DNA of 36,331 bases from Geofilum rubicundum JCM 15548 (GTDB lineage: Bacteria; Bacteroidota; Bacteroidia; Bacteroidales; Marinilabiliaceae). The translations under genes and the position numbers were made by a program. A model generated the notes under the pieces. That model had not been told where the DNA came from and ran no database searches. It was given only the letters and a program-made list of their open reading frames with translations. Shown here one piece after another: positions 17,345-26,070 of the stretch. Where the stretch lies: positions 1-36,331 of the forward strand of contig NZ_BAZW01000042.1 of the NCBI RefSeq assembly GCF_000974365.1. Reading direction: 5' to 3'. Every line of letters starts with the position of its first letter. The stretch's first letter is position 1.

Positions 17345-18613
17345 ATGATTGGAGTAATAGGAGTTAGTCACAAGTCAGCATCCGTCAAGGTTCGTGAAAA
17401 ATTTGCCTTAGACAGTGATGAAGCCGATTTACTTGCTCGCAGACTATTCGAAAATGAATATTTTCGTGAGTTGGTGGTGCTTTCAACTTGCAACCGCACG
17501 GAGATCTATTTTGCAGCAGAAGGTATTTGCACCAGCGGAGCGTCCAAAGCCGTCAGAACCGTGTTGACGGAACTCAAGAATTGCCAGGAAGATATCAAAC
17601 CCTTTTTATTTGAGCATTATCACAAGGAGGCCGTTCAGCATTTATTCAAAGTGGTAGCCGGTCTGGATTCTATGATTTTGGGCGAATACCAGATTGTGGC
17701 CCAGGTCAAAGCCGCCTATGCGGAAGCAGAGATGCGCGGGGCAGTGGGTAAAAAATTCCATCGTTTATTTAATAAGGCACTGGAAAGCAGCAAGCTGGTG
17801 CGACTCAAAACGCCCTTTAATCAGGGCGCCTATTCGGTGAGTTATGCAGCCGTTGAGAAATGTTACGAGCAATTCCCGAATCTGACCGATCGTAGTATCC
17901 TGATTATTGGTGCCGGTGATACCGGTGAACTCGTGCTTAAGAATTTTGTCAAAAAAGGGTGTCGTAATATTTGCATCACCAACAGAACGGAAGAGAAAGC
18001 AATGGCGCTGGCCAATGATTATAATGGTCGGGTACTACCCTATGAGCAAATGTTGGATGGCATACATGACGCAGAAATTATTGTGACATCGATATCGGGC
18101 AAAGACCCCATTCTGGATGCGGAAAAGGTTCGCGCCCACCTGAATGGTCATGAGCGGGTGGTGATGATCGATTTGGGGGTTCCCCGCAACATAGATGCGG
18201 ATGTAGCGGGTATTGAAGCTGTTACCTTGCTCAATGTGGACGATTTGGAAGAAGTGGTGGCCATGAATATTGAAAGCAAACTGGAATATGTAACTATAGC
18301 AGAAGATATTGTGGCAGAAAAAGTCGATGAATTTACGCTTTGGCTGAATGAGCAGAATCTGGCTCCGGCCATTAAAAACATCGACAAAGCCATTTCAGAA
18401 TTGTATAAAAATGAATTGGCTGCCTATCAGAAATCCTTTTCTGAGAATGAATTTGAGCAGGTGGTGAAATTTAACCGCTATGTCTCCAAAAAGCTTAAAA
18501 ACCAGTTTGTAAAACAATTGAAAGCGGTGACCGACAATGGTCGGATTACCGAATTTGTAGGTATTATCAATCTATTATTTGACGAAAAAAATAATGAACC
18601 AACGCATCATTAA
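17345..18613 (+). CDS. hemA: Glutamyl-tRNA reductase
   Basis: NADPH-dependent reduction of glutamyl-tRNA(Glu) to glutamate-1-semialdehyde, first step of C5 tetrapyrrole synthesis. Seen: GVSHKSASVKVREKFAL, catalytic cysteine in STCNRTEIYFA, AGLDSMILGEYQIVAQVK, Rossmann motif IIGAGDTGELV and the C-terminal dimerisation helix region. The frame is open to an ATG at 17291, adding 18 residues that look unlike the family. Starting at 17345 (MIGVIGVSHK) puts the catalytic Cys at residue 49, close to Cys50 of E. coli, so I prefer it. The 3' end overlaps the hemC start by 20 nt. It heads hemA-C-D-B-L-E. Confidence 0.94.
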   Translation: MIGVIGVSHKSASVKVREKFALDSDEADLLARRLFENEYFRELVVLSTCNRTEIYFAAEGICTSGASKAVRTVLTELKNCQEDIKPFLFEHYHKEAVQHLFKVVAGLDSMILGEYQIVAQVKAAYAEAEMRGAVGKKFHRLFNKALESSKLVRLKTPFNQGAYSVSYAAVEKCYEQFPNLTDRSILIIGAGDTGELVLKNFVKKGCRNICITNRTEEKAMALANDYNGRVLPYEQMLDGIHDAEIIVTSISGKDPILDAEKVRAHLNGHERVVMIDLGVPRNIDADVAGIEAVTLLNVDDLEEVVAMNIESKLEYVTIAEDIVAEKVDEFTLWLNEQNLAPAIKNIDKAISELYKNELAAYQKSFSENEFEQVVKFNRYVSKKLKNQFVKQLKAVTDNGRITEFVGIINLLFDEKNNEPTHH

Positions 18614-19528
18614 AATAGGTACCGTGGCAGCGAGCTCGCGCTTTGGCAGGCCAATGAGGTACAGACCTATCTAAAGAATGCATTCCCCCAAACAGAAGTT
18701 GAAATTGTGGTCATCAAGACCAAAGGTGACAAAATATTGGACGTGGCCTTGTCGAAGATTGGCGATAAGGGTTTGTTTACTAAAGAAATAGAGCAGGCTT
18801 TGTTGGCCGGTGAAATTGATTTGGCTGTGCATAGTCTCAAAGATATGCCCACCGAACTGCCCGAGGGTTTGAGTTTGGGAGGCGTGTTGCCACGGGGTGA
18901 AATCCGGGATGTTTTTTTGTCGCGCGATGGTCGCAAGCTCTCCGCTTTTACGGGAAACGACAAAGTGGGCACTTCAAGCCTCCGTCGCAAATCACAGCTT
19001 TTAAACCACTTTCCGTATCTGGATATTGTGGACATTCGTGGCAACGTGAATTCCCGCATTCAAAAGATGCAGGAGGGGTATTGTGATGGACTGATTATGG
19101 CCGGTGCCGGTATTCAACGTCTGGGACTGGAGGATTTGGTGTCTGAATATCTGGACCCGACGGTTATCATGCCAGCGGTGAGTCAGGGTGCCATAACCAT
19201 TGAAGTGCGTGAGGACGATGAAGACATCATGCCTTATATCGATGGTATCAACGACGATTTGACCTGGACCATGGTGATGGCCGAGCGTGCCTTTTTGCGC
19301 ACCATGGAAGGTGGTTGTCAGGTTCCCGTGGCCTGTCGCACCCTTTTGGTGGATGACCGCTTAAAGATCAGTGCTTTGGTGGCTGCCCTGGACGGCAGTC
19401 AGTTGGTGCGTGAAACGATTGAATGTGATTTGGATGAAGCATCTGAGAAAGCGGTTGAAATGGCTTTGCGCATGCTGGAGGCCGGAGCGGCTGATATTCT
19501 CAAATCCATCCGATATCCAGATGCCTGA
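18594..19528 (+). pseudogene. hemC: Porphobilinogen deaminase (hydroxymethylbilane synthase) with one-base frameshift
   Basis: Polymerises four porphobilinogen molecules to hydroxymethylbilane. ATG at 18594 opens MNQRIIKIGT, overlapping the end of hemA, but the frame shifts within codon 11. The DNA reads ACCGTGGCAGC where ACCCGTGGCAGC would give the conserved IGTRGSELALWQANEVQ. From 18626 the correct frame runs unbroken to the stop at 19528. Restoring one C near 18623 gives 311 residues and puts the dipyrromethane-cofactor cysteine (GGCQVPVAC) at residue 242, as in E. coli. SLKDMPTELPEGL and RGNVNSRIQKM are intact. All other hem genes here are whole, so a missed C beside the GC-rich palindrome GCGAGCTCGC is likelier than real loss. 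Confidence 0.92.
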
Positions 19529-20264
19529 AGTTTCTGAAAATAGAATATCCGACCATTCAGTGGTTATTCGCACCTTCCCTGTTCCCGAAGGAGAAGACCT
19601 GTTTGCGCAGGTCTTGCAGCAAAGGCAGTTAGAGATGGTTGACGCGCCCATGATCGAAGTGGTGGCCTTGCTCTTCCAATTGCCAGAAGCACCGGCGCAT
19701 TACGACTGGCTCGTATTTACCAGTAAAAATGGCATTAAGTCGTGGTTCACCCGTTATACCAAGGCGGCGCATCAAAAAATTGCCGTACTGGGACCCTCTA
19801 GCAATGAGGCCTTGAAGGCTTATGGCCAATCGGCCGACTTTACCGGAAGCGGTCATTCCGGCAGCGTCTTTGCCGAAGAGTTTCAAGCGGTTTGGCAAGG
19901 TCAGGGATCCCTGTTGTTGGTTCTGGGAAAACTGGCCCCGGATGTTGTACAGGAAACCTTGTCAAGAGGCACGAATCAGCCCTTCGACTCCGACATACAC
20001 CGGGTAGATGTCTACGAAACCCGTATGCCCGCCACCATCAACAGCGCCGCCATTGACCGGATCATTCAAGATGATTACCGGGTGATTGCCGTCAGCAGTC
20101 CATCGGCCGTCCATCATCTGATGACCCTTTTAGAGCCTGAAGTCGCTCAGTTGCGCTTTGCAAGTATTGGAAGCATCACTTCCAAAGCGCTTCGCAGTTA
20201 CGGGATAGAACCGGTAGCAGAGGCGCGGGAGCAGAGCTATTCAGGATTGGCCCGGGTCTGTTGA
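19521..20264 (+). CDS. hemD: Uroporphyrinogen-III synthase
   Basis: Closes hydroxymethylbilane to uroporphyrinogen III with inversion of ring D. 247 residues from ATG at 19521 (MPEVSENRISDHSVV), which overlaps the hemC stop by 8 nt and suggests translational coupling. The open frame reaches back to 19371, but that part overlaps the conserved hemC C-terminus and is a shadow. The family is poorly conserved. Recognisable features are YDWLVFTSKNGIKSWF, the second-domain YRVIAVSSPSAVHHL and FASIGSITSKALRSYGIEP near the end, together with operon position between hemC and hemB. Confidence 0.88.
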   Translation: MPEVSENRISDHSVVIRTFPVPEGEDLFAQVLQQRQLEMVDAPMIEVVALLFQLPEAPAHYDWLVFTSKNGIKSWFTRYTKAAHQKIAVLGPSSNEALKAYGQSADFTGSGHSGSVFAEEFQAVWQGQGSLLLVLGKLAPDVVQETLSRGTNQPFDSDIHRVDVYETRMPATINSAAIDRIIQDDYRVIAVSSPSAVHHLMTLLEPEVAQLRFASIGSITSKALRSYGIEPVAEAREQSYSGLARVC

Positions 20265-20301
20265 CCCTTAAAATTTAGGAGAGACATTAAAACTTTATAA
20301 T

Positions 20302-21285
20302 ATGGCATTTCCAATAACAAGATTACGCCGATTACGGCAGAGCAAAATCATTCGCGACATGATTAGGGAGACAGAAGTCGACTGCGATGACCTGATTATG
20401 CCCTATTTTGTTTGTCCCGGAACCAAGGTCAAAAACCCCATCCCTTCCATGCCGGGTAACTACCAACTATCCATCGATTTATTGGTCAAAGAAGTCAAGG
20501 ATTTGGTGGACAGGGCAGGGGTTCATAAAATACTTCTGTTTGGTATTCCCGAACACAAGGATGAGACCGGCGAAGTGGCTTGTAGCCACAACGCCATTGT
20601 CCCCCAGGCCATCAAAGCCATCAAAAGAGAAGTGGCCGATGTGCTGATTGTGGCCGACGTCTGTAACTGCGAATACACCGTGCACGGACATTGCGGAACC
20701 ATCGTGAATGGCGATGTCAACAACGATTTAACCTTGGTCACATTGGCCAGTCAGTCGGTCACCATGGCCGAGGCCGGAGCCGACATCATCGCGCCAAGCG
20801 ACATGATGGACGGTCGCGTGGGTGCCATTCGCAAGGCGCTGGACGATCACGGCTACACCAAAACCCCCATCATGGCTTATTCGGCCAAATTTGCTTCTGC
20901 CTTTTACGGGCCCTTCAGAGATGCCGCCGGCAGTGCGCCCCAGTTTGGCGACCGCAGCACCTATCAAATGGATCCCGCCAATGGTGATGAAGCATTGCGC
21001 GAGGTGGAACAGGATATTTTGGAGGGGGCCGATATGGTCATGGTCAAGCCCGCCCTGAGTTATCTGGATGTCATTCAGCGCGTAAAAACCAACTTTAATA
21101 TTCCGGTAGTGGCCTACAACGTCAGTGGCGAATTTTCGATGGTCAAAGCTGCCGGTGCCAACGGATGGGTGGATGAAGAACGAATGATTAAGGAAATCCT
21201 GACCTCCATCAAGCGAGCAGGGGCCGATGTGATTATTTCTTACCATGCCAAAGAGTTTGGTATCAAAAAGCGATTGGAAAAATGA
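20302..21285 (+). CDS. hemB: Delta-aminolevulinic acid dehydratase (porphobilinogen synthase)
   Basis: Condenses two 5-aminolevulinate molecules to porphobilinogen. 327 residues, usual length. The zinc-type cysteine cluster [14 protein letters not shown] is present. The two active-site lysines lie in [17 protein letters not shown] and [23 protein letters not shown] and [13 protein letters not shown] are also conserved. The stop overlaps the hemL start (ATGA), so the two are likely translationally coupled. An AGGAGAG sequence lies about 19 nt before the ATG, farther than a usual Shine-Dalgarno. Confidence 0.96.
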   Translation: MAFPITRLRRLRQSKIIRDMIRETEVDCDDLIMPYFVCPGTKVKNPIPSMPGNYQLSIDLLVKEVKDLVDRAGVHKILLFGIPEHKDETGEVACSHNAIVPQAIKAIKREVADVLIVADVCNCEYTVHGHCGTIVNGDVNNDLTLVTLASQSVTMAEAGADIIAPSDMMDGRVGAIRKALDDHGYTKTPIMAYSAKFASAFYGPFRDAAGSAPQFGDRSTYQMDPANGDEALREVEQDILEGADMVMVKPALSYLDVIQRVKTNFNIPVVAYNVSGEFSMVKAAGANGWVDEERMIKEILTSIKRAGADVIISYHAKEFGIKKRLEK

Positions 21286-22556
21286 GAAACATTAGTCAAA
21301 GCAAAGCAGCATTTAAGCAGGCATTGGAACGGATACCCGGGGGCGTTAATTCGCCCGTCCGGGCTTTTAAAAGTGTAGGTGGTGATCCCTTGTTTATCGA
21401 CAAAGCTAAGGGAGCCACTGTGTGGGACATTGACGGCAACAGCTATACCGATTTTGTGGCCTCATGGGGGCCCATGATTTTGGGGCACGCGCGCGCCGAA
21501 ATTGTCGAAGCCATTCAAAAAGCAGCCGAAAGAGGTACCAGTTATGGCGCTCCCACTTTATTGGAGAACGAAATGGCCGGGCTCATCACCTCTATGGTAC
21601 CCTCGGTGGATAAAGTGCGCATGGTCAATTCCGGAACCGAAGCTACCATGAGCGCCCTGCGCCTGGCCCGCGGTTTTACCGGTCGAGATAAGGTTCTTAA
21701 GTTTGCCGGCTGTTTTCATGGGCATGCCGACAGTTTTTTGATCAAAGCCGGCTCCGGGGCGCTGACTCTGGGCCTGCCCGACAGTCCCGGCGTCACCAAA
21801 GCCACCGCTGCCGATACGCTGACGGCTGAGTACAACGATTTGGCCTCGGTGGAAGCGCTTTTTGAGGCACACGGCCAAGACATTGCAGCGATCATTGTAG
21901 AGCCTGTTCCCGGCAATATGGGGGTGATACTTCCCAAGCCCGGATTTCTCGAAGGTCTGCGTGAAATCACCCGCCAATATGGTGCCTTGCTCATTTTTGA
22001 TGAGGTGATCAGTGGATTCAGGGTTTCTTCGGGCGGTGCACAGAAGCGTTTGGGAGTGATGCCCGATTTGACCACCATGGGAAAAATTATTGGGGGCGGA
22101 CTGCCCGTAGGTGCCTACGGCGGTCGGGCCGATATTATGGATTTGCTGGCGCCTGCCGGACCCGTATACCAGGCCGGTACATTGAGTGGTAACCCGCTGG
22201 CCATGGCGGCAGGGACCGAAATGCTGAAGATTTTGAAGAACCATCCTTCCATTTACGAAGATTTAGAGCGCAAGGCAGCGCGGCTCGAAGCCGGACTGCG
22301 CGAACAGCTGGCCAAAACAGGAACGCCCGGTGTTATTAACCGGATGGGCTCCATGATGACCCTGTTCTTTACCAAAGCGCCTCAAGTGACCAGTTTTGAT
22401 GAGGCCATGACTTCGGATACCGACCGCTATGCCCGACATTTCAGGCAATCGCTCGACAAAGGTCTTTACATTGCGCCCTCGCAATTTGAATGTACCTTTA
22501 TTTCCGATGCCCATACCAACGAAGATGTGGATAAGCTCATCCATTCAATGACTTAA
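21282..22556 (+). CDS. hemL: Glutamate-1-semialdehyde 2,1-aminomutase
   Basis: PLP-dependent transfer of the amino group in glutamate-1-semialdehyde to give 5-aminolevulinate. 424 residues. Seen: [57 protein letters not shown], the PLP-aspartate region [12 protein letters not shown] and the Schiff-base lysine in [18 protein letters not shown] (Lys268). ATG at 21282 overlaps the hemB stop by 4 nt. Together with hemA it shows that 5-aminolevulinate is made by the C5 route. Confidence 0.96.
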   Translation: MRNISQSKAAFKQALERIPGGVNSPVRAFKSVGGDPLFIDKAKGATVWDIDGNSYTDFVASWGPMILGHARAEIVEAIQKAAERGTSYGAPTLLENEMAGLITSMVPSVDKVRMVNSGTEATMSALRLARGFTGRDKVLKFAGCFHGHADSFLIKAGSGALTLGLPDSPGVTKATAADTLTAEYNDLASVEALFEAHGQDIAAIIVEPVPGNMGVILPKPGFLEGLREITRQYGALLIFDEVISGFRVSSGGAQKRLGVMPDLTTMGKIIGGGLPVGAYGGRADIMDLLAPAGPVYQAGTLSGNPLAMAAGTEMLKILKNHPSIYEDLERKAARLEAGLREQLAKTGTPGVINRMGSMMTLFFTKAPQVTSFDEAMTSDTDRYARHFRQSLDKGLYIAPSQFECTFISDAHTNEDVDKLIHSMT

Positions 22557-22566
22557 AATAAATTTC

Positions 22567-23589
22567 ATGCAATCAATACTCTTAGATACACTCAGGGGAA
22601 AACCCACCAGTCGCCCACCCGTATGGTTCATGCGACAGGCGGGACGGGTACTTCCCAACTACAACAAGCTAAAAGAGCAGTACACTTTCCGGGAATTAAT
22701 GGCCGATTCCAATCTGGCAGCGGATGTCACCCTGATGCCCATCGCGGATTTGGGAGTGGATGCCGCCATTCTGTTTTCAGATATCCTGGTCATCCCCAAT
22801 GCCATGGGAATGGAATTGCAGTGGACCGATAACGGTCCTGTTTTCCCCACTCCTTTAAGTCAGTTTGATCAGCCTGTGGAGCACCTCAAAGAGGTGCCCC
22901 AAAAGTTGGAGTACATCTACGCAGTGATTGATGAGATTCTTCGCCGTCGCCCGGAAAACACCCCTTTAATAGGCTTTTGCGGGGCACCACTGACCACCAT
23001 GTGTTACATGCTGCAAGGTGTAAGCAGTAATGGCAATTTTCCCGATGCCATGAAATTTTTGTTCCGCCATAAAAAAGAGGCGGAAAAACTGATCGATGCC
23101 ATTGCCGACTTCTCGGTCCATTACGCCCTGAAGCAGATAGAGCACGGGGTAGAAGTCTTCCAGTTGTTTGAGACACATGCGGGACTCATTCCCACTGAAA
23201 TGTATCTCGAAATGTTTATGCCTGCGGTCGAGAAGATAGGCGCAGCTGTGCGTTCCAAAGGTGTGCCCTTCATCTTTTTCCCCCGGGGATTTTCCACTGG
23301 CATGGGCTTTATTACGCCTGAAGTCTGCGATTTTGTGAGTGTCGACTGGCAGATGCCTCTGTTGCATGCCCGTGAATTGGTGCATCCGGAGGTAGGATTG
23401 CAGGGGAACCTCGACCCGCGCTTACTGTACGCCTCGCAAGAAGTCATTGCCGAAGAACTGGAGAAGTACAAGCCTTTTTTCAGTGAGAATCCCGATTGGA
23501 TTCTCAATCTGGGTCACGGCTTTTTACCCGATACGCCTTATGAAAATGCCCGCTTTGTGGTGGATTGGGTCAAGAAGGCGGCCTGGTAA
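22567..23589 (+). CDS. hemE: Uroporphyrinogen decarboxylase
   Basis: Decarboxylates the four acetate side chains of uroporphyrinogen III to give coproporphyrinogen III, the substrate of HemF at the window start. 340 residues. The signature RPPVWFMRQAGRVLPNY is at residues 17-33; ILFSDILVIPNAMGM, GFCGAPLTTMCYM and NLGHGFLPDTP are also conserved. It begins 10 bp after hemL and is the last gene of the block, followed by a terminator. A 9 bp-arm hairpin lies inside it at 23484-23506. Confidence 0.95.
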   Translation: MQSILLDTLRGKPTSRPPVWFMRQAGRVLPNYNKLKEQYTFRELMADSNLAADVTLMPIADLGVDAAILFSDILVIPNAMGMELQWTDNGPVFPTPLSQFDQPVEHLKEVPQKLEYIYAVIDEILRRRPENTPLIGFCGAPLTTMCYMLQGVSSNGNFPDAMKFLFRHKKEAEKLIDAIADFSVHYALKQIEHGVEVFQLFETHAGLIPTEMYLEMFMPAVEKIGAAVRSKGVPFIFFPRGFSTGMGFITPEVCDFVSVDWQMPLLHARELVHPEVGLQGNLDPRLLYASQEVIAEELEKYKPFFSENPDWILNLGHGFLPDTPYENARFVVDWVKKAAW

Positions 23590-23616
23590 AAGCAGGTATT
23601 GCTGAATTAATAGTCC

Positions 23617-23643
23617 TAAAAGTCCGCTAAGGCGGGCTTTCAA
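23617..23643. terminator. Terminator between convergent hemE and the App1-like gene
   Basis: AAAGTCCGC (23619-23627) pairs with GCGGGCTTT (23632-23640) through one wobble pair and a 4 nt loop. A-rich and T-rich flanks on the two sides would serve both strands. Its right arm reaches the stop codon of the minus-strand gene (23640-23642). Confidence 0.7.
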
Positions 23644-24803
23644 TGGGTGTCGGACAAAAAGCCTGTGTTTTTGTGGTCTACCTTCACTTGTCGCGCAATG
23701 TCCGGCATAGATGACGCATCCATGTAGCCCTTTAACAAGGCATGGCGTGCCGCTTCTTCCGTATCGGAAATCAGCAGCATGGGAACGTTCAGGGATTTCA
23801 TTTCTTTGGTGATTTCGAGCATTTGAGGGTTTTTATGCCCCTTCCCAATACAGCGAATATAGACGGCCTTTATACGTCCCGGTGCCTCCCGGGCCGCTTT
23901 TAGGTAGAGTTGGGGATCTCGTTGTCCGCTATCACCAATCAATATAAAATTAAGGTCCTTAAAAAAAGAGAGCAGGAATAAAATTTTTTTTAATTTGTGT
24001 TCATGGGTGCCGCCGCCCGATTTCCAAAAATGAAAAATACTGTGTTCCAGCTCTTGCAGCATAAAAGGCCCGGCGGGTATATCCCGAAAGGCCATAAAGT
24101 CATCCAGTAAATCATATAAATTCCACTCACTGCTTGAAACATAGAACAGAGGGTTGAGTGTGTCCTGACCGGCACTTCCTTTCTGAAGGGCCCTGTAAAA
24201 GGCTGCCACTCCTTCAAAGGGCACACGGGTGTGGGCGTTTTTAAACAGCATCAGTTTTAATTTCTTGATGGTATCTGTGGAGTGCGACACCATGATGGTG
24301 TCATCAATATCTGACACCACGCCAAATGGCGGTTGGCCGGTTACCATCAAAACCTTTCCCTCAGCTGTAACGCTGCCCTGGTTTTCAACCACTTCATCGA
24401 TCAATTCATAATGGCAGGACGCATACTGCTGACTGGTCGTCAGAGCGTCCTCAAATTTCAAATAACAGTGAAAAATACCCAACTCATTGGTCTCCACCAC
24501 CTCACTCTTACCCAGAAAGGAGACTTTTACGCGTACACCGGCCATTTCATCACTGATATAGCGCTTAATCATGGCCAGCATATTGGCGGGCAGACTCTGG
24601 CCGGGCCTGGGCTTTTCCAGCCCTTTGTCCTCCATCACCGACCCTGATAAATAGACATCTTTGCCATTACAAAAGCCCATATAAGGTTTAATGGTGGGCA
24701 CACCCAGCCATCCCAGCTGACTTTTCAATAACAAACGGGCGCGCTTGTACGGACTTTTGGCTTTGCGTAGAATGTAGCGGAATGTTTTTGAAAGTATGGT
24801 CAT
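23640..24803 (-). CDS. App1-like phosphatidate phosphatase (DUF2183)
   Basis: 387 residues. The HAD-like catalytic motif DIDDT (residues 165-169, in VVSDIDDTIMVS) is the hallmark of the DUF2183/App1 catalytic domain. FILIGDSGQRDPQLY further on matches the family's second conserved block. Yeast App1 removes phosphate from phosphatidate; bacterial members are mostly uncharacterised. No signal peptide or transmembrane segment is evident. Residues 1-30 are strongly basic, which could aid contact with acidic lipids (inference). ATG at 24803. It is divergent from a DagK-like lipid kinase 116 bp away, the reverse reaction on related lipids. A 17 bp palindrome (24286-24302) overlaps the catalytic-motif codons. 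Confidence 0.85.
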   Translation of the reverse strand: MTILSKTFRYILRKAKSPYKRARLLLKSQLGWLGVPTIKPYMGFCNGKDVYLSGSVMEDKGLEKPRPGQSLPANMLAMIKRYISDEMAGVRVKVSFLGKSEVVETNELGIFHCYLKFEDALTTSQQYASCHYELIDEVVENQGSVTAEGKVLMVTGQPPFGVVSDIDDTIMVSHSTDTIKKLKLMLFKNAHTRVPFEGVAAFYRALQKGSAGQDTLNPLFYVSSSEWNLYDLLDDFMAFRDIPAGPFMLQELEHSIFHFWKSGGGTHEHKLKKILFLLSFFKDLNFILIGDSGQRDPQLYLKAAREAPGRIKAVYIRCIGKGHKNPQMLEITKEMKSLNVPMLLISDTEEAARHALLKGYMDASSMPDIARQVKVDHKNTGFLSDTH

Positions 24804-24919
24804 CTGATTATTCTTTTTATATCTTTAATGCTTATCTATTTTAATGCTTAAGGTATACAGATAGTTTGGTTATCTGCCCTATATAGTTAAAAATAAGAAT
24901 AATTGAAGAAAAGCAAGCC

Positions 24920-25837
24920 ATGAACAGCGATAAAATCCGGAAAGTCTTGTTTGTTATCAATCCTGTTTCGGGGAGCAATCAGGAGATTGATTTAAAGTCA
25001 GTGATTTCTGAAACCTGTCCCAGGCATGGACTCCGGCCCCAATTTTTTGAGACCACAGGTGATCATGACCAGGAAAAAATTAAGGAGGCGATAGCTGGTG
25101 CCGATCCCTATGCTGTTGTGGCAGTTGGTGGAGATGGTACCGTTAATCTCGTTGCTGGTTTAATCATCAACAGTGCCATTAAACTCGGCATTATTCCCAC
25201 CGGTTCAGCCAACGGAATGGCCTTTGAATTAAATATACCCGGGCGTATAGATGAGTCTGTTGCCATTATTGGGGCAGATGTCTCCAAGCGCATCGATTTG
25301 TTGCGCATCAACAAAAAGCATCTGGCGATTCATCTTTCAGATTTGGGCATGAATGCCCGAATTATTAAGCGCTTTGACCAGGAAAAAATCCGGGGTTTAT
25401 ACGGGTACGCCCGTCAGTTTTTCAAAGAATTAAAGTCTCCCTCGCATTTTAGATGCACCATTGCCTGTGATGGCCAAAAGCGTCGGCACAAATACAAAGT
25501 CGTAATGATTGCCATGCTCAACACCCATTTTTTTGGTACCGGAGCTGTGGTTAATCCCACCGGAAAAATCAACGATGGTCGTTTTGAAATTGTCGTTATA
25601 AAGCCCTATCCCTGGTATTACATTTTTCACATGATGGTGGCTTTTTTTACCGGTCATATTCATCGTTTGCGTCATGTGCGCACCCTGTCGTGCCAGCAAG
25701 CCATCATCGAGATGGTTTCTCCGCAGGATCTGCAAGTGGATGGCGAACCCATTGGACTGGTCAACCGGGTCAAATTAGAGGTTTTGCCTCTGCCATTGAC
25801 GTCTTATACAATAGCGAGAAAGATCACTTCTTCCTGA
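24920..25837 (+). CDS. Diacylglycerol/sphingosine kinase family protein (DagK/YegS-like)
   Basis: 305-residue lipid kinase of the DAGK catalytic family. Seen: the N-terminal NPVSGS nucleotide-binding loop, the GGDGT motif at residues 70-74 (VAVGGDGTVNLVAG) and the IIPTGSANGMAFEL loop. The C-terminal half is the usual beta-sandwich lipid-binding domain, ending with LQVDGEP. The lipid substrate (diacylglycerol, sphingoid base or other) cannot be decided from sequence. ATG at 24920. It is divergent from the App1-like phosphatase, which suggests the pair governs one phosphorylated-lipid pool. Confidence 0.88.
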   Translation: MNSDKIRKVLFVINPVSGSNQEIDLKSVISETCPRHGLRPQFFETTGDHDQEKIKEAIAGADPYAVVAVGGDGTVNLVAGLIINSAIKLGIIPTGSANGMAFELNIPGRIDESVAIIGADVSKRIDLLRINKKHLAIHLSDLGMNARIIKRFDQEKIRGLYGYARQFFKELKSPSHFRCTIACDGQKRRHKYKVVMIAMLNTHFFGTGAVVNPTGKINDGRFEIVVIKPYPWYYIFHMMVAFFTGHIHRLRHVRTLSCQQAIIEMVSPQDLQVDGEPIGLVNRVKLEVLPLPLTSYTIARKITSS

Positions 25838-25840
25838 AAG

Positions 25841-25870
25841 CTGAAGAAAAGTGACTGTGCTTCAGTTTTA
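25841..25870 (+). terminator. Weak terminator candidate after the lipid kinase
   Basis: CTGAAG (25841-25846) and CTTCAG (25860-25865) form a 6 bp stem with a 13 nt loop, followed by TTTTA. An overlapping alternative pairs CACTTCTTC with GAAGAAAAGTG. The stem is short, so the call is low confidence. Confidence 0.4.
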
Positions 25871-26070
25871 TAACATCGTAAACAGGGGAGGGTTGAACAT
25901 AGGGGTGGTGGCATAATAATTATTATGTATTGCCTTTGGTCTTTTATTGCCATAACTTTATTTGTTCGGGAATTAATAAATTAAACAATATCAATATCAA
26001 ACTGTGATTCCTGAGTTAAAAGTATATGGTAAAAAGTCCATTTAATATATCTAAAAAAGGAAAAAAGACG

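Noticed and set aside
19371-19520. Extension of hemD upstream to 19371
   Set aside because: This part overlaps the conserved C-terminal domain of HemC in another frame; the ATG at 19521 fits coupling to the hemC stop.
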